The translations under genes were made by a program, and so were the position numbers. Shown in pieces: positions 8,024 to 17,065 of a stretch of 64,000 bases of DNA; position 1 is the first letter of the stretch, and the number at the start of each line of letters is the position of its first letter. Origin of the DNA: SFWF01 sp045638145 (GTDB lineage: Bacteria; Bacillota; Clostridia; Oscillospirales; Acutalibacteraceae); the NCBI GenBank assembly GCA_045638145.1, contig JAZUAU010000027.1, positions 160,492 to 224,491 of the forward strand, given 5' to 3'. Below the pieces are notes generated by a model. The model made no database searches, was not told where the DNA came from, and saw only the letters and a program-made list of their open reading frames with translations.

Positions 8024-9511
8024 ATGGGTAAAGGACGGGTAATATTTTTAAGGAATGCGGCGGTGCTGACGGTAACAAGTCTGTTACTTCGTTTTGTAGG
8101 AATGATATTCCGAGTCTGGCTTGCGGCGGCTGTCGGTGCAGAGGGAATGGGTCTTTATCAGCAGATTTTCTCTCTTTATATGTTAGTGTCGGTATTCGCC
8201 TCGTCGGGTGTCGGTCTTGCTGTAACGCGGCTTATTTCGGAAGAGCTTACTGTCGGCAAACGGCGGGGAGTAGATATGATTGTAATGCGGAGTATGGGAC
8301 TGACCCTTGTAGCAGCGGCCGTAACCTCAATCATATTATATAGCGGTGCAGAGCCCATAGCGGTTTACATAATATCGGACAAACGAGCCGCAATTTCCCT
8401 TAAAATAATGTGCGCTTCGCTACCCTTTATGGGAATCAGCGCAGTGCTGAAGGGATATTTCTTCTCGCGGAAGAAAACTTTGCCCGGATCGGCCTCACAA
8501 ATACTCGAGCAGGCGGTTAGAATAGTCTTTATTTTAACCGCATTCAGGGGCGGAAATACGGGGGTTGAGGATGGGTGCGCCGCCGTTCTTTTCGGCGATG
8601 CTTTGGCAGAAGCCTCCTCGGCAATTTATCTCTTTGTATGCTATATTTATGACCGAAAAAAGACGGCAACCCTCTCGGGCAGAGAGCGACCGCCCTATAA
8701 AATTACAAGGGAACTTCTTCGTATCGTTACTCCAATCGCAGGGGGCAGATATTTAAACACAGCACTCCGTACGGCAGAGAATATTTTGGTACCCGCCTGC
8801 CTTATAAAGTCGGGGCTCACACAGGAGGCCGCCCTCTCGGGCTTCGGTATGATAAAGGGAATGGCGTTGCCGTTACTCTTTTTTCCCGCGGGGCTTTTAT
8901 CCTCGGTAACAAGCCTTTTAGTGCCCGAAATGAGCGAGGCCGCGGCGGCGGGACATAAGGGGAGAATTCGCTATGCAGCCGAGCGTAGCGTTACCCTTAC
9001 ACTCATTTTCGGTATACCATTTGCCGTTATTTTCTTCTTCGCTGCAGAGCCTCTGTCGGTACTTATATATAATGAGTCAGGTGTAGGTGATTTGGTTAAA
9101 GCTCTCGCCCCACTCGTGCCCCTGATGTACCTTGATTCGGTGTCGGATGCCCTTCTTAAATCCCTCGATAAGCAGCTGATAACCTTTCGCCATACGTTAC
9201 TAGATTCCCTTGGACGGCTTGCCGCAATTTTTGCCTTTTTACCGCCTTTCGGAATGACTGGTTTTATTGTTATTATGTATGCAAGCAACCTTTTCACCTC
9301 ACTGCTTAATATGACAACCCTACTCAGGGTCACAAAGGCAAAAATAAACCCGCTAAAGAAAGTAATATTACCCATTCTTTTAGCTCTGACGGGCGGCTTC
9401 TTAGCCGACTTTTTGCTTTCGGTTGCAGGACTTTCGGGAATGGTTTACATAACGCTGTTAGGAGCCGGCGTATTCGGAGCATATGTCCCTGCTTTATTAA
9501 TGAATAAATAA
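8024..9511 (+). CDS. SpoVB/MurJ-like polysaccharide flippase (MOP superfamily)
   Basis: A 495-residue membrane protein with about 14 hydrophobic helices and an N-terminus typical of the SpoVB/Wzx group (LLRFVGMIFRVWLAAAVGAEGMGLYQ). Relatives flip lipid-linked peptidoglycan or polysaccharide precursors across the membrane. SpoVB is needed for spore cortex formation in Bacillus, but members also occur outside sporulation, so the substrate is not assigned. The ribosome site GGAGGG lies 7 bases before the ATG, inside a terminator-like hairpin. It is transcribed alone and ends before a bidirectional terminator facing trkH. Confidence 0.8.
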   Translation: MGKGRVIFLRNAAVLTVTSLLLRFVGMIFRVWLAAAVGAEGMGLYQQIFSLYMLVSVFASSGVGLAVTRLISEELTVGKRRGVDMIVMRSMGLTLVAAAVTSIILYSGAEPIAVYIISDKRAAISLKIMCASLPFMGISAVLKGYFFSRKKTLPGSASQILEQAVRIVFILTAFRGGNTGVEDGCAAVLFGDALAEASSAIYLFVCYIYDRKKTATLSGRERPPYKITRELLRIVTPIAGGRYLNTALRTAENILVPACLIKSGLTQEAALSGFGMIKGMALPLLFFPAGLLSSVTSLLVPEMSEAAAAGHKGRIRYAAERSVTLTLIFGIPFAVIFFFAAEPLSVLIYNESGVGDLVKALAPLVPLMYLDSVSDALLKSLDKQLITFRHTLLDSLGRLAAIFAFLPPFGMTGFIVIMYASNLFTSLLNMTTLLRVTKAKINPLKKVILPILLALTGGFLADFLLSVAGLSGMVYITLLGAGVFGAYVPALLMNK

Positions 9512-9644
9512 GGATATCTAGCTCAGGAAAGGTGCCTGCGGTGCAAGGTGAAACGGGTTGTCGTAAATGCTAACCCCTACGGTATTTATTATAGACGTAT
9601 CATAATTACATCGTAGCGAAGCCACACATTATTCACTATTCATT
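9512..9644. other. Gap between flippase and trkH terminator, no gene seen
   Basis: There are small inverted repeats such as GGGTT...AACCC near 9555-9578, but no T-run, no convincing ORF and no RNA family that I recognise. The SRP RNA often found near tadA in Firmicutes was considered, but its conserved core is absent. Confidence 0.4.
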
Positions 9645-9671
9645 AAAAAAGCACCCCAAGAGGTGCTTTTT
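9645..9671. terminator. Bidirectional terminator (flippase / trkH)
   Basis: AAAAAAGCACC and GGTGCTTTTT form a short perfect stem with A- and T-runs on the two sides, between convergent genes. Confidence 0.85.
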
Positions 9672-9672
9672 G

Positions 9673-11145
9673 TTAGATAAACTTCTTCCAAGTTCTTCGT
9701 GAGAATAGGATGAGAATCGGGAAGAGTTCAAGTCTGCCCGCGAGCATATCGAAGCTAAGCAGAAGCTTTGAAAAGCCGGTCATCCAGCCAAAATTAGAGG
9801 CGGGTCCGACCTTGCCAAGACCGGGTCCGATATTGTTAAGACAGGCGGTTACCGAGGTGAAGCCCGAAACGAGGTCACAGCCCTCTGCGGCGATTATCGC
9901 AAGAACACTTGCCGCAAAAATTCCGATATAGACGATAAGATAGGAGGTCGTGCCTCGGATTGTATCGTGGTCAACCCGCCTGCCCTCAAGTTTTACCGTT
10001 TTTACAATACGGGGGTTTAGTATATAGAGAATCTCTCGTGCGGCATTTTTAATAAGGAGCAGGATTCTCGAAACCTTTATTCCTCCTGCGGTACAGCCTG
10101 CCGATGCGCCGATGAACATTAAAATAATCAAAATGGCATGGGTAAAGGTTGGCCAGAGGTTAAAATCAACGGTAGAAAAACCCGAGGTTGAAATAATCGA
10201 TGCGACCTGAAAATAAGACATTCTAAAGGCCTCTTCGGTGGTACAGCCTGCCATTAGGGGAGTATTGTAAAAATTAAAGACGCTGTATGCGATACTAAGT
10301 ACAGAAACCGCAACGATAGCGAGATATGCCCAAAGTTCTTCCGATTTAAATGCCTTTAAAAACTGGCGGATAATGAAATAATAGTAAAAATTAAAGTTTA
10401 TGCCAAACATTATCATAAAGGTGGCGATAACATATTGGCAATATGGGGAGTAGGACGCGATCGAATCGTTTTTGATACCAAAGCCGCCCGTGCCAGCCGT
10501 GCCAAAGGTGTGGCAGAGGGCATCGAAGAGGGGCATTTTTCCAACAAGTAACAGAACCAGAAGAATGGCAGTTAAAAGAATATATATTCCGTACATAATA
10601 CGGGAGGTGTGAGCAAGTTTTGGCACAACCTTTCCGACCGTAGGACCGGGGGATTCGGCGCGCATAAGGTGCATAAAGCGTGCACTTTTCACATCAGAGC
10701 TGGGCATTATGGCAAGCACGAAAACAAGAATTCCCATACCGCCAATCCAGTGGGTAAAGCTTCTCCACATAAGAATTCCGCGACTAAGCTCCTCGACGCT
10801 TGACACGACCGACGCGCCGGTTGTGGTAAAGCCCGAAACAGTCTCGAAAAAGGCGTCAATAAAGTGAGGAATCTCGCCGCTGATAATAAATGGAAGGGCA
10901 CCGAACACCGACATTACAATCCACGAAATACCAACCGAGACAAAGCCGTCACGCGAGCTGAGGACAGTATTTTTCGAAATTTTTGTTGAAAAAAGTAGCG
11001 CAACCAAAACGAGTAAGAGCATCGGAATTATAAAGGGAAGAACATTTTCCCCAAAACAGAGCGCGGTAGCAAGAGGCAGCACCATAAGTGCCGCTTCTAC
11101 CGCGAGGATTCTGCCGATAACGAATAAAAGCATTCTGTAATTCAT
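9673..11145 (-). CDS. trkH: Trk-type potassium channel subunit TrkH
   Basis: Membrane K+-translocating subunit, 490 residues, with four M1-P-M2 repeats. The selectivity-filter glycines are visible in each pore loop: TTTGASVVS, GTAGTGGFGI, ISTSGFSTV and NNIGPGLG. It works with the cytoplasmic ring-forming TrkA encoded 4 bases upstream, so the pair is one operon read leftward from the divergent promoter near 12.57 kb. Length and the long loop between repeats fit TrkH/TrkG better than KtrB. A second, different K+ system lies immediately to the right. Confidence 0.9.
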   Translation of the reverse strand: MNYRMLLFVIGRILAVEAALMVLPLATALCFGENVLPFIIPMLLLVLVALLFSTKISKNTVLSSRDGFVSVGISWIVMSVFGALPFIISGEIPHFIDAFFETVSGFTTTGASVVSSVEELSRGILMWRSFTHWIGGMGILVFVLAIMPSSDVKSARFMHLMRAESPGPTVGKVVPKLAHTSRIMYGIYILLTAILLVLLLVGKMPLFDALCHTFGTAGTGGFGIKNDSIASYSPYCQYVIATFMIMFGINFNFYYYFIIRQFLKAFKSEELWAYLAIVAVSVLSIAYSVFNFYNTPLMAGCTTEEAFRMSYFQVASIISTSGFSTVDFNLWPTFTHAILIILMFIGASAGCTAGGIKVSRILLLIKNAAREILYILNPRIVKTVKLEGRRVDHDTIRGTTSYLIVYIGIFAASVLAIIAAEGCDLVSGFTSVTACLNNIGPGLGKVGPASNFGWMTGFSKLLLSFDMLAGRLELFPILILFSRRTWKKFI

Positions 11146-11149
11146 AGCG

Positions 11150-12511
11150 TTATCCTCTTAAAATGTCGTCAAGGTCAGAGAGGGGCTCACCCGAGTTGAT
11201 AACAATAACGCTGTCGCGCGGATGAATTACGGTATTACCGTCGGGCATAATTACCGAGCCGCGGTGACTTACGCAGGCGATAATAACGTTTTCACGGAAG
11301 GAGAGCTCACGAAGAGGCTTTCCAATAAGGGCAGAGCTTTCTGCGGCATAAAATTCAGCCGCCTCTGCGCGTCCGTCAAGAATTCGGTAAAGGGTTTGCA
11401 TCGACGAACCCTCGCTGTTGTCTACGGCGCGGATATAACGGAGAATTATATTTGCGGTAATGCTCTGTGGGTAAACAACCGAGCAGTTTTTTGTAATTGA
11501 GGGAAGCATCTTTATAAGATTCGGTCGGGTAACCTTGCAAACGGTTTTTTCAACGCCGCGCTGTGCGGCATAAATCGAGAAAATCATATTTTCCTCATCA
11601 ATATCGGTGAGGGCAACGGTAGCGTCGACGTTTTCAAGCTTATATTCCTCTAAAAACGAGGTGTCGGTGCCGTCGGCACAAAGAACCGATACATTTTCAA
11701 GGGTTGCCTCAAGGTCGGCGGCACGATCGGGGTCGGCTTCGACAATGCTGACCTTAAGCCCTGCTTTTTCTAGGTGACGGGCAAGATAAAAAGAGGTTAC
11801 GCTTCCACCGATGGTAAGTACCGTTTTGATTTTTTTTGTTGCAAGCTCAAGAGCCTTAAAAACCCTTGAAATAGAGTATTTAGAGGTTGTAAAGTGGATG
11901 GTATCGCCCGATTTAACAACAAAATTACCCGAGGGTATAATCACCTCGTCGCCGCGCTGTACCGCACAGACCAGCATGGGTGCGCGGACAACCTTTTTAA
12001 GCTCGAAAAGGGCGAGATTTGCAAGGGGGCTTTCATCGGTAATCTTGATTTCTGCAAGCTCAACGCGACCCTTTGCAAAGGTTTCAACCTTTGAAGCGGC
12101 AGGGAATTCAACCGCACGGGCAATCTCGTTTGCAGCCTCAAGGTCGGGATTTACAACGAGGTCAATTTCAAGCTTGTCGCGCAAAAAGTCCATCTGTCCC
12201 GAATATTCAGGGTTGCGGACTCTGGCAACCGAGTGCTTTGCACCCAGCTTTTCCGCCACAAGACAGCTCATAATATTAAGCTCATCCGAGCCGGTTACGG
12301 CAATAAAAACGTCGCACCTTCCAACCCCTGCTTCACTTTGTACGGGGAAGGAGGCACCGTTACCGCAGTAGCCGATGACGTCCTGATTATTTACGATATT
12401 TTCCACAAGCTTAGGTGCAGTATCAATTATTGTTACATTGTGACCTTCCTTTGCAAGAAGCTCTGTAAGGGTTGTGCCGACCTTTCCGCCGCCCACTATG
12501 ATAATGTTCAT
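11150..12511 (-). CDS. trkA: Trk potassium uptake regulator TrkA
   Basis: Peripheral regulatory subunit with a duplicated RCK (TrkA_N-TrkA_C) architecture, 453 residues. The first Rossmann motif is GGGKVGTTLTELL near residue 7. The second repeat begins near residue 233 (TIGGSVTSFYLARHL). Family members bind NAD(H) or ATP and gate TrkH. The start ATG is preceded by AAGGAG. Its promoter reads TTGAAA-N17-TATAAT on the minus strand (12580 down to 12552). Two-repeat TrkA is the form used with TrkH, whereas the single-repeat KtrA at 14.0 kb goes with KtrB. Confidence 0.92.
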   Translation of the reverse strand: MNIIIVGGGKVGTTLTELLAKEGHNVTIIDTAPKLVENIVNNQDVIGYCGNGASFPVQSEAGVGRCDVFIAVTGSDELNIMSCLVAEKLGAKHSVARVRNPEYSGQMDFLRDKLEIDLVVNPDLEAANEIARAVEFPAASKVETFAKGRVELAEIKITDESPLANLALFELKKVVRAPMLVCAVQRGDEVIIPSGNFVVKSGDTIHFTTSKYSISRVFKALELATKKIKTVLTIGGSVTSFYLARHLEKAGLKVSIVEADPDRAADLEATLENVSVLCADGTDTSFLEEYKLENVDATVALTDIDEENMIFSIYAAQRGVEKTVCKVTRPNLIKMLPSITKNCSVVYPQSITANIILRYIRAVDNSEGSSMQTLYRILDGRAEAAEFYAAESSALIGKPLRELSFRENVIIACVSHRGSVIMPDGNTVIHPRDSVIVINSGEPLSDLDDILRG

Positions 12512-12551
12512 AATAACTCCTTAAAATTTACCTTTTAGTATATTCAAAATA

Positions 12552-12580
12552 ATTATACTCCTAATTTAAAGAAATTTCAA
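12552..12580 (-). promoter_or_regulatory. trkA-trkH promoter
   Basis: On the minus strand, TTGAAA (12580-12575) and TATAAT (12557-12552) are separated by 17 bases, 41 bases upstream of the trkA start. Confidence 0.7.
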
Positions 12581-12595
12581 CAGTAGCACTTAAAA

Positions 12596-12624
12596 TTGAC
12601 ATATTATAAAAAGAATGATATAAT
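12596..12624 (+). promoter_or_regulatory. ktrB-ktrA promoter, perfect consensus
   Basis: TTGACA (12596-12601), a 17-base spacer, then TATAAT (12619-12624), with an extended -10 TG at 12616-12617. It is a full sigma-A consensus, back to back with the trkA promoter. The -35 boxes are only 15 bases apart. Confidence 0.9.
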
Positions 12625-12655
12625 TTTCATAAATACTTGGAAGGAGAGGTTTTCC

Positions 12656-14011
12656 GTGAAAAGAAGAAAGAGCTTTTCTACAACACGGATAATTATGCTT
12701 AGCTTTGCGGTGACAATTCTTGTCGGAAGCCTGCTGCTTTCTTTGCCCCTCAGTACCAAATCGGGTGAGGCGGTGCCCTTTATAGATGCCCTTTTCACCG
12801 CAACAACGGCAACCTGCGTTACGGGCCTTGTCACACTCCCAACTGTTACAACCTGGAGCATTTTTGGTCAGGCGGTAATACTTTTGCTAATTCAGCTCGG
12901 CGGTCTCGGAATAATCACGGTGCTCAGCGGTATAACCGCCGCACTCCACCGAAAGATGGGGCTGTCCGACAGGGTGCTCGTGCAGGACGCCTTCAATCTT
13001 GAATCGCTTTCGGGGCTTGCCGAATTTGTTAAAAAGGTTATTATCGGCACTTTTATTGTAGAGGGTGTGGGCGCACTTTTATATATGACCGTTTTTATTC
13101 CCGAATACGGAGCTCGGGGAATATGGATTTCGGTTTTCAACTCGGTTTCGGCATTTTGTAACGCAGGAATTGATATAATCTCAGAGGACAGCCTTTGCGG
13201 CTACGCCACAAACCCCGTTATAAATATTGTTACCGCACTTCTCATTATCCTCGGCGGTCTCGGCTTTATCGTCTGGTGGGATGTTGCACGGGTGCTTCGG
13301 GACAATCGGATAAAAAAGAAAAAGATATTCAGGCATCTGACCCTGCACAGCAAAATTGTCCTTTCCTCTACTGCAATATTTATTTTTCTCGGCGGTATAG
13401 TAATTGCGGCTTTTGAGTGGAATAATCCCGACACTATCGGCAATATGAACGACTTTCAGAAGATAGAGGTTTCCCTTTTCCAGTCGGTAACGACGAGAAC
13501 GGCGGGCTTTGCGACGGTGCCGCAGCAAAATCTTAGTGCGGGCAGTGCGATTTTCTCGCTTATTCTTATGTTTATCGGTGGCTCGCCCGTCGGTACGGCA
13601 GGCGGTATTAAGACGGTTACGGCGGTGGTGCTTATTGCGGCGGCAGTTTCTGCCATAAAGGGACGCGAGGAGGTTTCTCTCTTCGGAAGAAGACTTCGCT
13701 CGCAGGCGGTCGGAAAGGCTCTCGGCGTTGTGGGAATGTCCTTTGCGACGGTTCTCACTTCAACTTTACTTCTCGCAAGCGTTACCGATGCGGCGGCGCT
13801 CGATATCCTTTTTGAAACGGTCAGCGCAACGGCAACGGTCGGTCTATCCCGAAATCTGACGGCGACCCTCGATATTTTTGGAAAAATAGTAATTATTTTA
13901 ACAATGTTCCTCGGCAGAGTAGGACCCATTTCTCTTGCCGTGGCATTCAAGGTTAAAAAACAGGAAAACAACCTTATTAAAGACCCGGTTGAAAGCATCA
14001 GCGTAGGGTAG
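12656..14011 (+). CDS. ktrB: Ktr-type potassium channel subunit KtrB
   Basis: Membrane K+ (Na+-coupled) translocating subunit, about 451 residues from a GTG start. The GTG at 12656 is preferred over the frame's first ATG at 12596 because AAGGAGAGG sits just upstream, and because 12596 overlaps the -35 box. Four pore loops are visible with filter glycines (ATCVTGLVT, FCNAGIDII, RTAGFATV, ATVGLSRN). It is shorter than the TrkH at 9.7 kb and lacks extra N-terminal helices, as in KtrB. ktrA follows after 13 bases. Confidence 0.9.
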   Translation: MKRRKSFSTTRIIMLSFAVTILVGSLLLSLPLSTKSGEAVPFIDALFTATTATCVTGLVTLPTVTTWSIFGQAVILLLIQLGGLGIITVLSGITAALHRKMGLSDRVLVQDAFNLESLSGLAEFVKKVIIGTFIVEGVGALLYMTVFIPEYGARGIWISVFNSVSAFCNAGIDIISEDSLCGYATNPVINIVTALLIILGGLGFIVWWDVARVLRDNRIKKKKIFRHLTLHSKIVLSSTAIFIFLGGIVIAAFEWNNPDTIGNMNDFQKIEVSLFQSVTTRTAGFATVPQQNLSAGSAIFSLILMFIGGSPVGTAGGIKTVTAVVLIAAAVSAIKGREEVSLFGRRLRSQAVGKALGVVGMSFATVLTSTLLLASVTDAAALDILFETVSATATVGLSRNLTATLDIFGKIVIILTMFLGRVGPISLAVAFKVKKQENNLIKDPVESISVG

Positions 14012-14024
14012 GAGGGAATATATT

Positions 14025-14675
14025 ATGAGTATTAACAAAACTTATGCGGTATTCGGACTTGGAAGATACGGCATGGCGGTTGCAACCGAGCTTGTTAAAA
14101 GCGGCGCAGAGGTGCTTGCGGTTGACCGAAGCGAAAAGCTTGTGGCGGCGGCAGCCCCCTTCGTGCCGGTTTGTAAATGTGCCGACATTACCGACCCAGA
14201 TGTTATAAAGCAGCTTGGAATTGCCAATATCGACGTTGTTATAATCGCAATGGCAAGCAGCCTTGAGGCAACCGTTATGACAATTATGCTTTGCAAGGAG
14301 GCGGGGGTGCCCGAGGTTATTGTTAAGTGTGGTGACGAGATGCACCGCAAGATATTCCTTCGCGTTGGTGCCGACCAGGTCGTTTTTCCCGAGAATGAAT
14401 CGGGAATCCGTCTTGCAAAGAATCTGCTTTCTGCAGGCTTCGTTGATATGATTGAGCTTGCCGAAAACGTTTCGATGGTTGAGCTGGATGTCAAGCCCGA
14501 TTGGGTAGGGAAGAACCTTATTGAACTCAATCTCCGCAAAAAGTTTGGCATAAATGTTGTTGCAATTAAGCAGGGCAAGGAGGTTTCAACAGTAATTGAT
14601 CCCGAACAGCCTCTCAAAGCCGAAACAGAGCTTATCGTAATAGCAAACACTTCAAAGCTAGGAAAATTGAACTGA
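14025..14675 (+). CDS. ktrA: Ktr potassium uptake regulator KtrA
   Basis: Single RCK-domain regulatory subunit, 216 residues: Rossmann motif GLGRYGMAVATEL near residue 11 and a C-terminal TrkA_C domain (about residues 135-216). In Bacillus, KtrA proteins form an octameric ring gated by ATP/ADP and are a target of c-di-AMP. The latter cannot be seen from this sequence. It is in an operon with ktrB and ends before a strong bidirectional terminator. Confidence 0.92.
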   Translation: MSINKTYAVFGLGRYGMAVATELVKSGAEVLAVDRSEKLVAAAAPFVPVCKCADITDPDVIKQLGIANIDVVIIAMASSLEATVMTIMLCKEAGVPEVIVKCGDEMHRKIFLRVGADQVVFPENESGIRLAKNLLSAGFVDMIELAENVSMVELDVKPDWVGKNLIELNLRKKFGINVVAIKQGKEVSTVIDPEQPLKAETELIVIANTSKLGKLN

Positions 14676-14736
14676 ACCAAAGTGAATTTTTAATTTGGAA
14701 TACTTTGTTTTATTACGAGAAAAATGTTTTTAACCT

Positions 14737-14789
14737 AAAAAAGACCTCAAGTGAACTAATCGGGGTTCACTTCAAAGAGGTCTTTTTTT
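14737..14789. terminator. Bidirectional terminator (ktrA / ABC operon)
   Basis: AAAAAGACCTC...GAGGTCTTTTTTT with an inner AGTGAAC/GTTCACT stem forms a long hairpin between the convergent ktrA and ABC transporter operons. Confidence 0.9.
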
Positions 14790-15348
14790 ATATCTTTATT
14801 TCGGTGTAATTATAATCTGCGAAGAGTGAGGGTCGGTGGGTGACGGCTATTATAAGCTTGTCTTTGTATTCCGCCACAATATTTGAGAGAATCTCGCGGC
14901 AAAGCTCCTCCTCGATGCCGGTAAAGGCTTCATCAAGGATAAGCAGCTCGCCCGAAAAGGCAAGGGCGCGCGCTATGGCAACCCTTCGCTTCATTCCGCC
15001 CGAAAGCTCGGTAGGGTATAAGGCTTTTGACGCGGCAAGATTAACCTCCGAGAGCCTCTTTTCCGCCTCGGCGTTACTTGTTACAAGGGCAACGTTTTCG
15101 AGTGCGGTAAGGGAGGGGACAAGGCGGTCCTCCTGAAAAACAACCGAAACATTTTTAATGCTTTCCGAAAGGGCAACCTCGCCGCTGTCGGGCTTTATAA
15201 GCCCTAAAATGAGCCTAAGCAGGGTCGTTTTTCCGCTTCCCGAAGCCCCAGTGAGAAGCACAAGTCCACTATCGGGCAAGGTAACCGAAAAATCCTTTAA
15301 AACGGTCTTTTGGTCGAAGGAAACCGAGATGTTTTTAAATTCAATCAT
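14788..15348 (-). CDS. ABC importer ATP-binding protein, SsuB/TauB type
   Basis: ATPase of an NMT1/SsuABC-like importer, 186 residues. Walker A (GASGSGKTT), signature (LSGGMKRR), Walker B (LLILDEAF) and the switch histidine (AVTHRPS) are all present. At 186 residues it is distinctly shorter than the usual 240-260, lacking most of the C-terminal extension. The start ATG overlaps the permease stop by four bases (ATGA). It is the last gene of the leftward operon crp-SBP-permease-ATPase and ends inside the bidirectional terminator. Confidence 0.85.
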   Translation of the reverse strand: MIEFKNISVSFDQKTVLKDFSVTLPDSGLVLLTGASGSGKTTLLRLILGLIKPDSGEVALSESIKNVSVVFQEDRLVPSLTALENVALVTSNAEAEKRLSEVNLAASKALYPTELSGGMKRRVAIARALAFSGELLILDEAFTGIEEELCREILSNIVAEYKDKLIIAVTHRPSLFADYNYTEIKI

Positions 15349-16097
15349 CCTTTAGCCCTCCTTCCAAAGGCGAGCCTAAATAAAAGCTCAAAAGAAAGGC
15401 TTAATACCACCACCACAACCGTCCATGCAAGCACCTCAGAGGTTTCAAGCAGGGTTTTCGCGTCATTCATCGATTTGCCGATTGCGACTTTCGGATAGCT
15501 GATGACCTCGGCGGCGATACCCGATTTCCAAGCAAGGCCGAGTGAGCTTTGGCAACCCGAATAAATGTACGGTGTTAGCTGTGGTAGAGTAATTTTCAGA
15601 AATTCACGCTGTCGCGGTAGCTTGTATACCACCGCCATTTCATGAAGCTCGGGCGATAGTGCGGCGAGACCCGCTGACATATTTTCCCAGACTATCGGCG
15701 CAACCATAAGCAGAGAGATAACAACGGGAATGGTGTCGTTATCAAGCCAAAGATAGGCAAGCAGAATAAAGCTGACAACGGGGGTTGCCCGTACCGTGCG
15801 AACGGCAGGGGAGATAAAACCCTTTAAAAAAGGGATATAGTGGGTTACAAGCGAGAAGACAAAGCCGAGGATTACCCCCGCGGCAAAGCCCTTTAATATG
15901 CGAAAAAGGGAGGTGCCGACTGTTTTCAGAAAGCGCGGCTCTCGGCAAAGCTCTAAAAGTTTCGCACCCACCGTGTGGGGATAGGGCAAAAAGAGTTCTT
16001 TGTCAACAAGAACTGCGAGCAGATACCAAATGCCGAGCCAAAAGGCTATGACGGCAATTACCTTTAAAATTTTAAGGGATATAGTAGAAGCCTTCAT
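15345..16097 (-). CDS. ABC importer permease, SsuC/TauC type
   Basis: A 250-residue inner-membrane permease with about six helices and the EAA-type loop region (LSPELHEMAVVYKLPRQREFLKITLPQLTPYI). The family imports sulfonates, taurine, nitrate or pyrimidine precursors, and the substrate cannot be assigned here. The ATG at 16097 has TAGGAGGAG 10 bases upstream, so the 26-base overlap with the binding-protein gene appears genuine. Confidence 0.88.
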   Translation of the reverse strand: MKASTISLKILKVIAVIAFWLGIWYLLAVLVDKELFLPYPHTVGAKLLELCREPRFLKTVGTSLFRILKGFAAGVILGFVFSLVTHYIPFLKGFISPAVRTVRATPVVSFILLAYLWLDNDTIPVVISLLMVAPIVWENMSAGLAALSPELHEMAVVYKLPRQREFLKITLPQLTPYIYSGCQSSLGLAWKSGIAAEVISYPKVAIGKSMNDAKTLLETSEVLAWTVVVVVLSLSFELLFRLAFGRRAKG

Positions 16098-17049
16098 CGG
16101 GCACTGCTCCTCCTACAGACTGGGGGTTTGCGGTGTGAAGAACCTTGAAATAGCTGTCGATTGCGGGCTTCATATCTGCGCCCTTAATAAGTGTCATATT
16201 GCAGTTGGGGATAGCCTTTGTTGCAAGGGCAGCCTTGGGCACGATGCCATAGGTCTCACAGATTGTGCCGGCGTCGGCAACGTTTTCGTTTGCAAATTTG
16301 ATAGAAGAGTCTAGTCTTTCAAGGAAAGCCTTTACAGCCTCGGGATGCTCCTCTAAAAACTCGGCACGAACGATTACACAGCCCATTGTGAGGCGGCTGC
16401 CCTCATCGGAAACCTTGTTCCATTCCTCATTGAGGTTGAGTGCGATACGAAGGTCCTTATTCTGTGCCATTGCAGAGGAAACGTTGGGCTCGGGAAGCAT
16501 ACCGAGCACACATTCGCCAGCCGCCATAAGAGCGGCAAGCTCGGCGTGTTCTGCCTTAAATTCAACTTTTACGTCCTCGCCTACTTTTAGTCCGTTTTTC
16601 TCAAGGAGGTAGTTAAGAACAAACTCGGGGTTTGCACCCTGACCGGTTGCATAAACGGTCTTCCCGCGAAGATCGGCAATAGAATTTACGGTGTTTCCGT
16701 TTTCAAGGATATAAAGGGAGCCAAGGGTGTTGATGGCAATCATCTTGATGCCCTTTTCGGTCCTTTTATAAAGGGTTGCGGCAAGGTTTGTGGGAACGGC
16801 GGCAATGTCTGCCTTTCCGCCGGCGACTGCGGCAACAACCTCATCCGGCTTGCCTGCTATAGAAAAGGTGTAGCCCTCGGGCTCTTCATCCATCATCTTT
16901 GCCATTCCGATGCCGGTAGGTCCTTTAAGTGCCATAATTCTGACATCTACGGCTTCGCTGTTTCCCGAGTCTTCTGTCTTATTGCCACAGCCTGCGAACA
17001 AAGTCACAAGCATTAAAGCGGATAAAATAAGTGCAATCAGTTTTTTCAT
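16072..17049 (-). CDS. ABC importer substrate-binding lipoprotein (NMT1/SsuA-like)
   Basis: A 325-residue secreted lipoprotein: a hydrophobic signal followed by the lipobox LFAG|C with Cys21, then a linker and a two-lobe binding fold. Residues such as GPTGIGMAKMMDE and DEVVAAVAGGKADIAAVPTNLA fit the NMT1/THI5/SsuA family, which binds aromatic sulfonates, thiamine-pyrimidine precursors or similar small molecules. It lies 16 bases after the Crp-like regulator, so it is probably controlled by it. Confidence 0.85.
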   Translation of the reverse strand: MKKLIALILSALMLVTLFAGCGNKTEDSGNSEAVDVRIMALKGPTGIGMAKMMDEEPEGYTFSIAGKPDEVVAAVAGGKADIAAVPTNLAATLYKRTEKGIKMIAINTLGSLYILENGNTVNSIADLRGKTVYATGQGANPEFVLNYLLEKNGLKVGEDVKVEFKAEHAELAALMAAGECVLGMLPEPNVSSAMAQNKDLRIALNLNEEWNKVSDEGSRLTMGCVIVRAEFLEEHPEAVKAFLERLDSSIKFANENVADAGTICETYGIVPKAALATKAIPNCNMTLIKGADMKPAIDSYFKVLHTANPQSVGGAVPDEGFYYIP

Positions 17050-17065
17050 TTTTATTACTTCCTTT

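Noticed and set aside
9512..9600. Possible SRP RNA downstream of the tadA region
   Set aside because: The conserved SRP core and long hairpin are not present, and no terminator belongs to it.
11811..12371. 186-codon rightward ORF
   Set aside because: Antisense to trkA. Composition is Ser/Thr/Arg-rich and no family features are visible.
13456..13998. 180-codon leftward ORF
   Set aside because: Antisense to ktrB, which has clear pore motifs and promoter.
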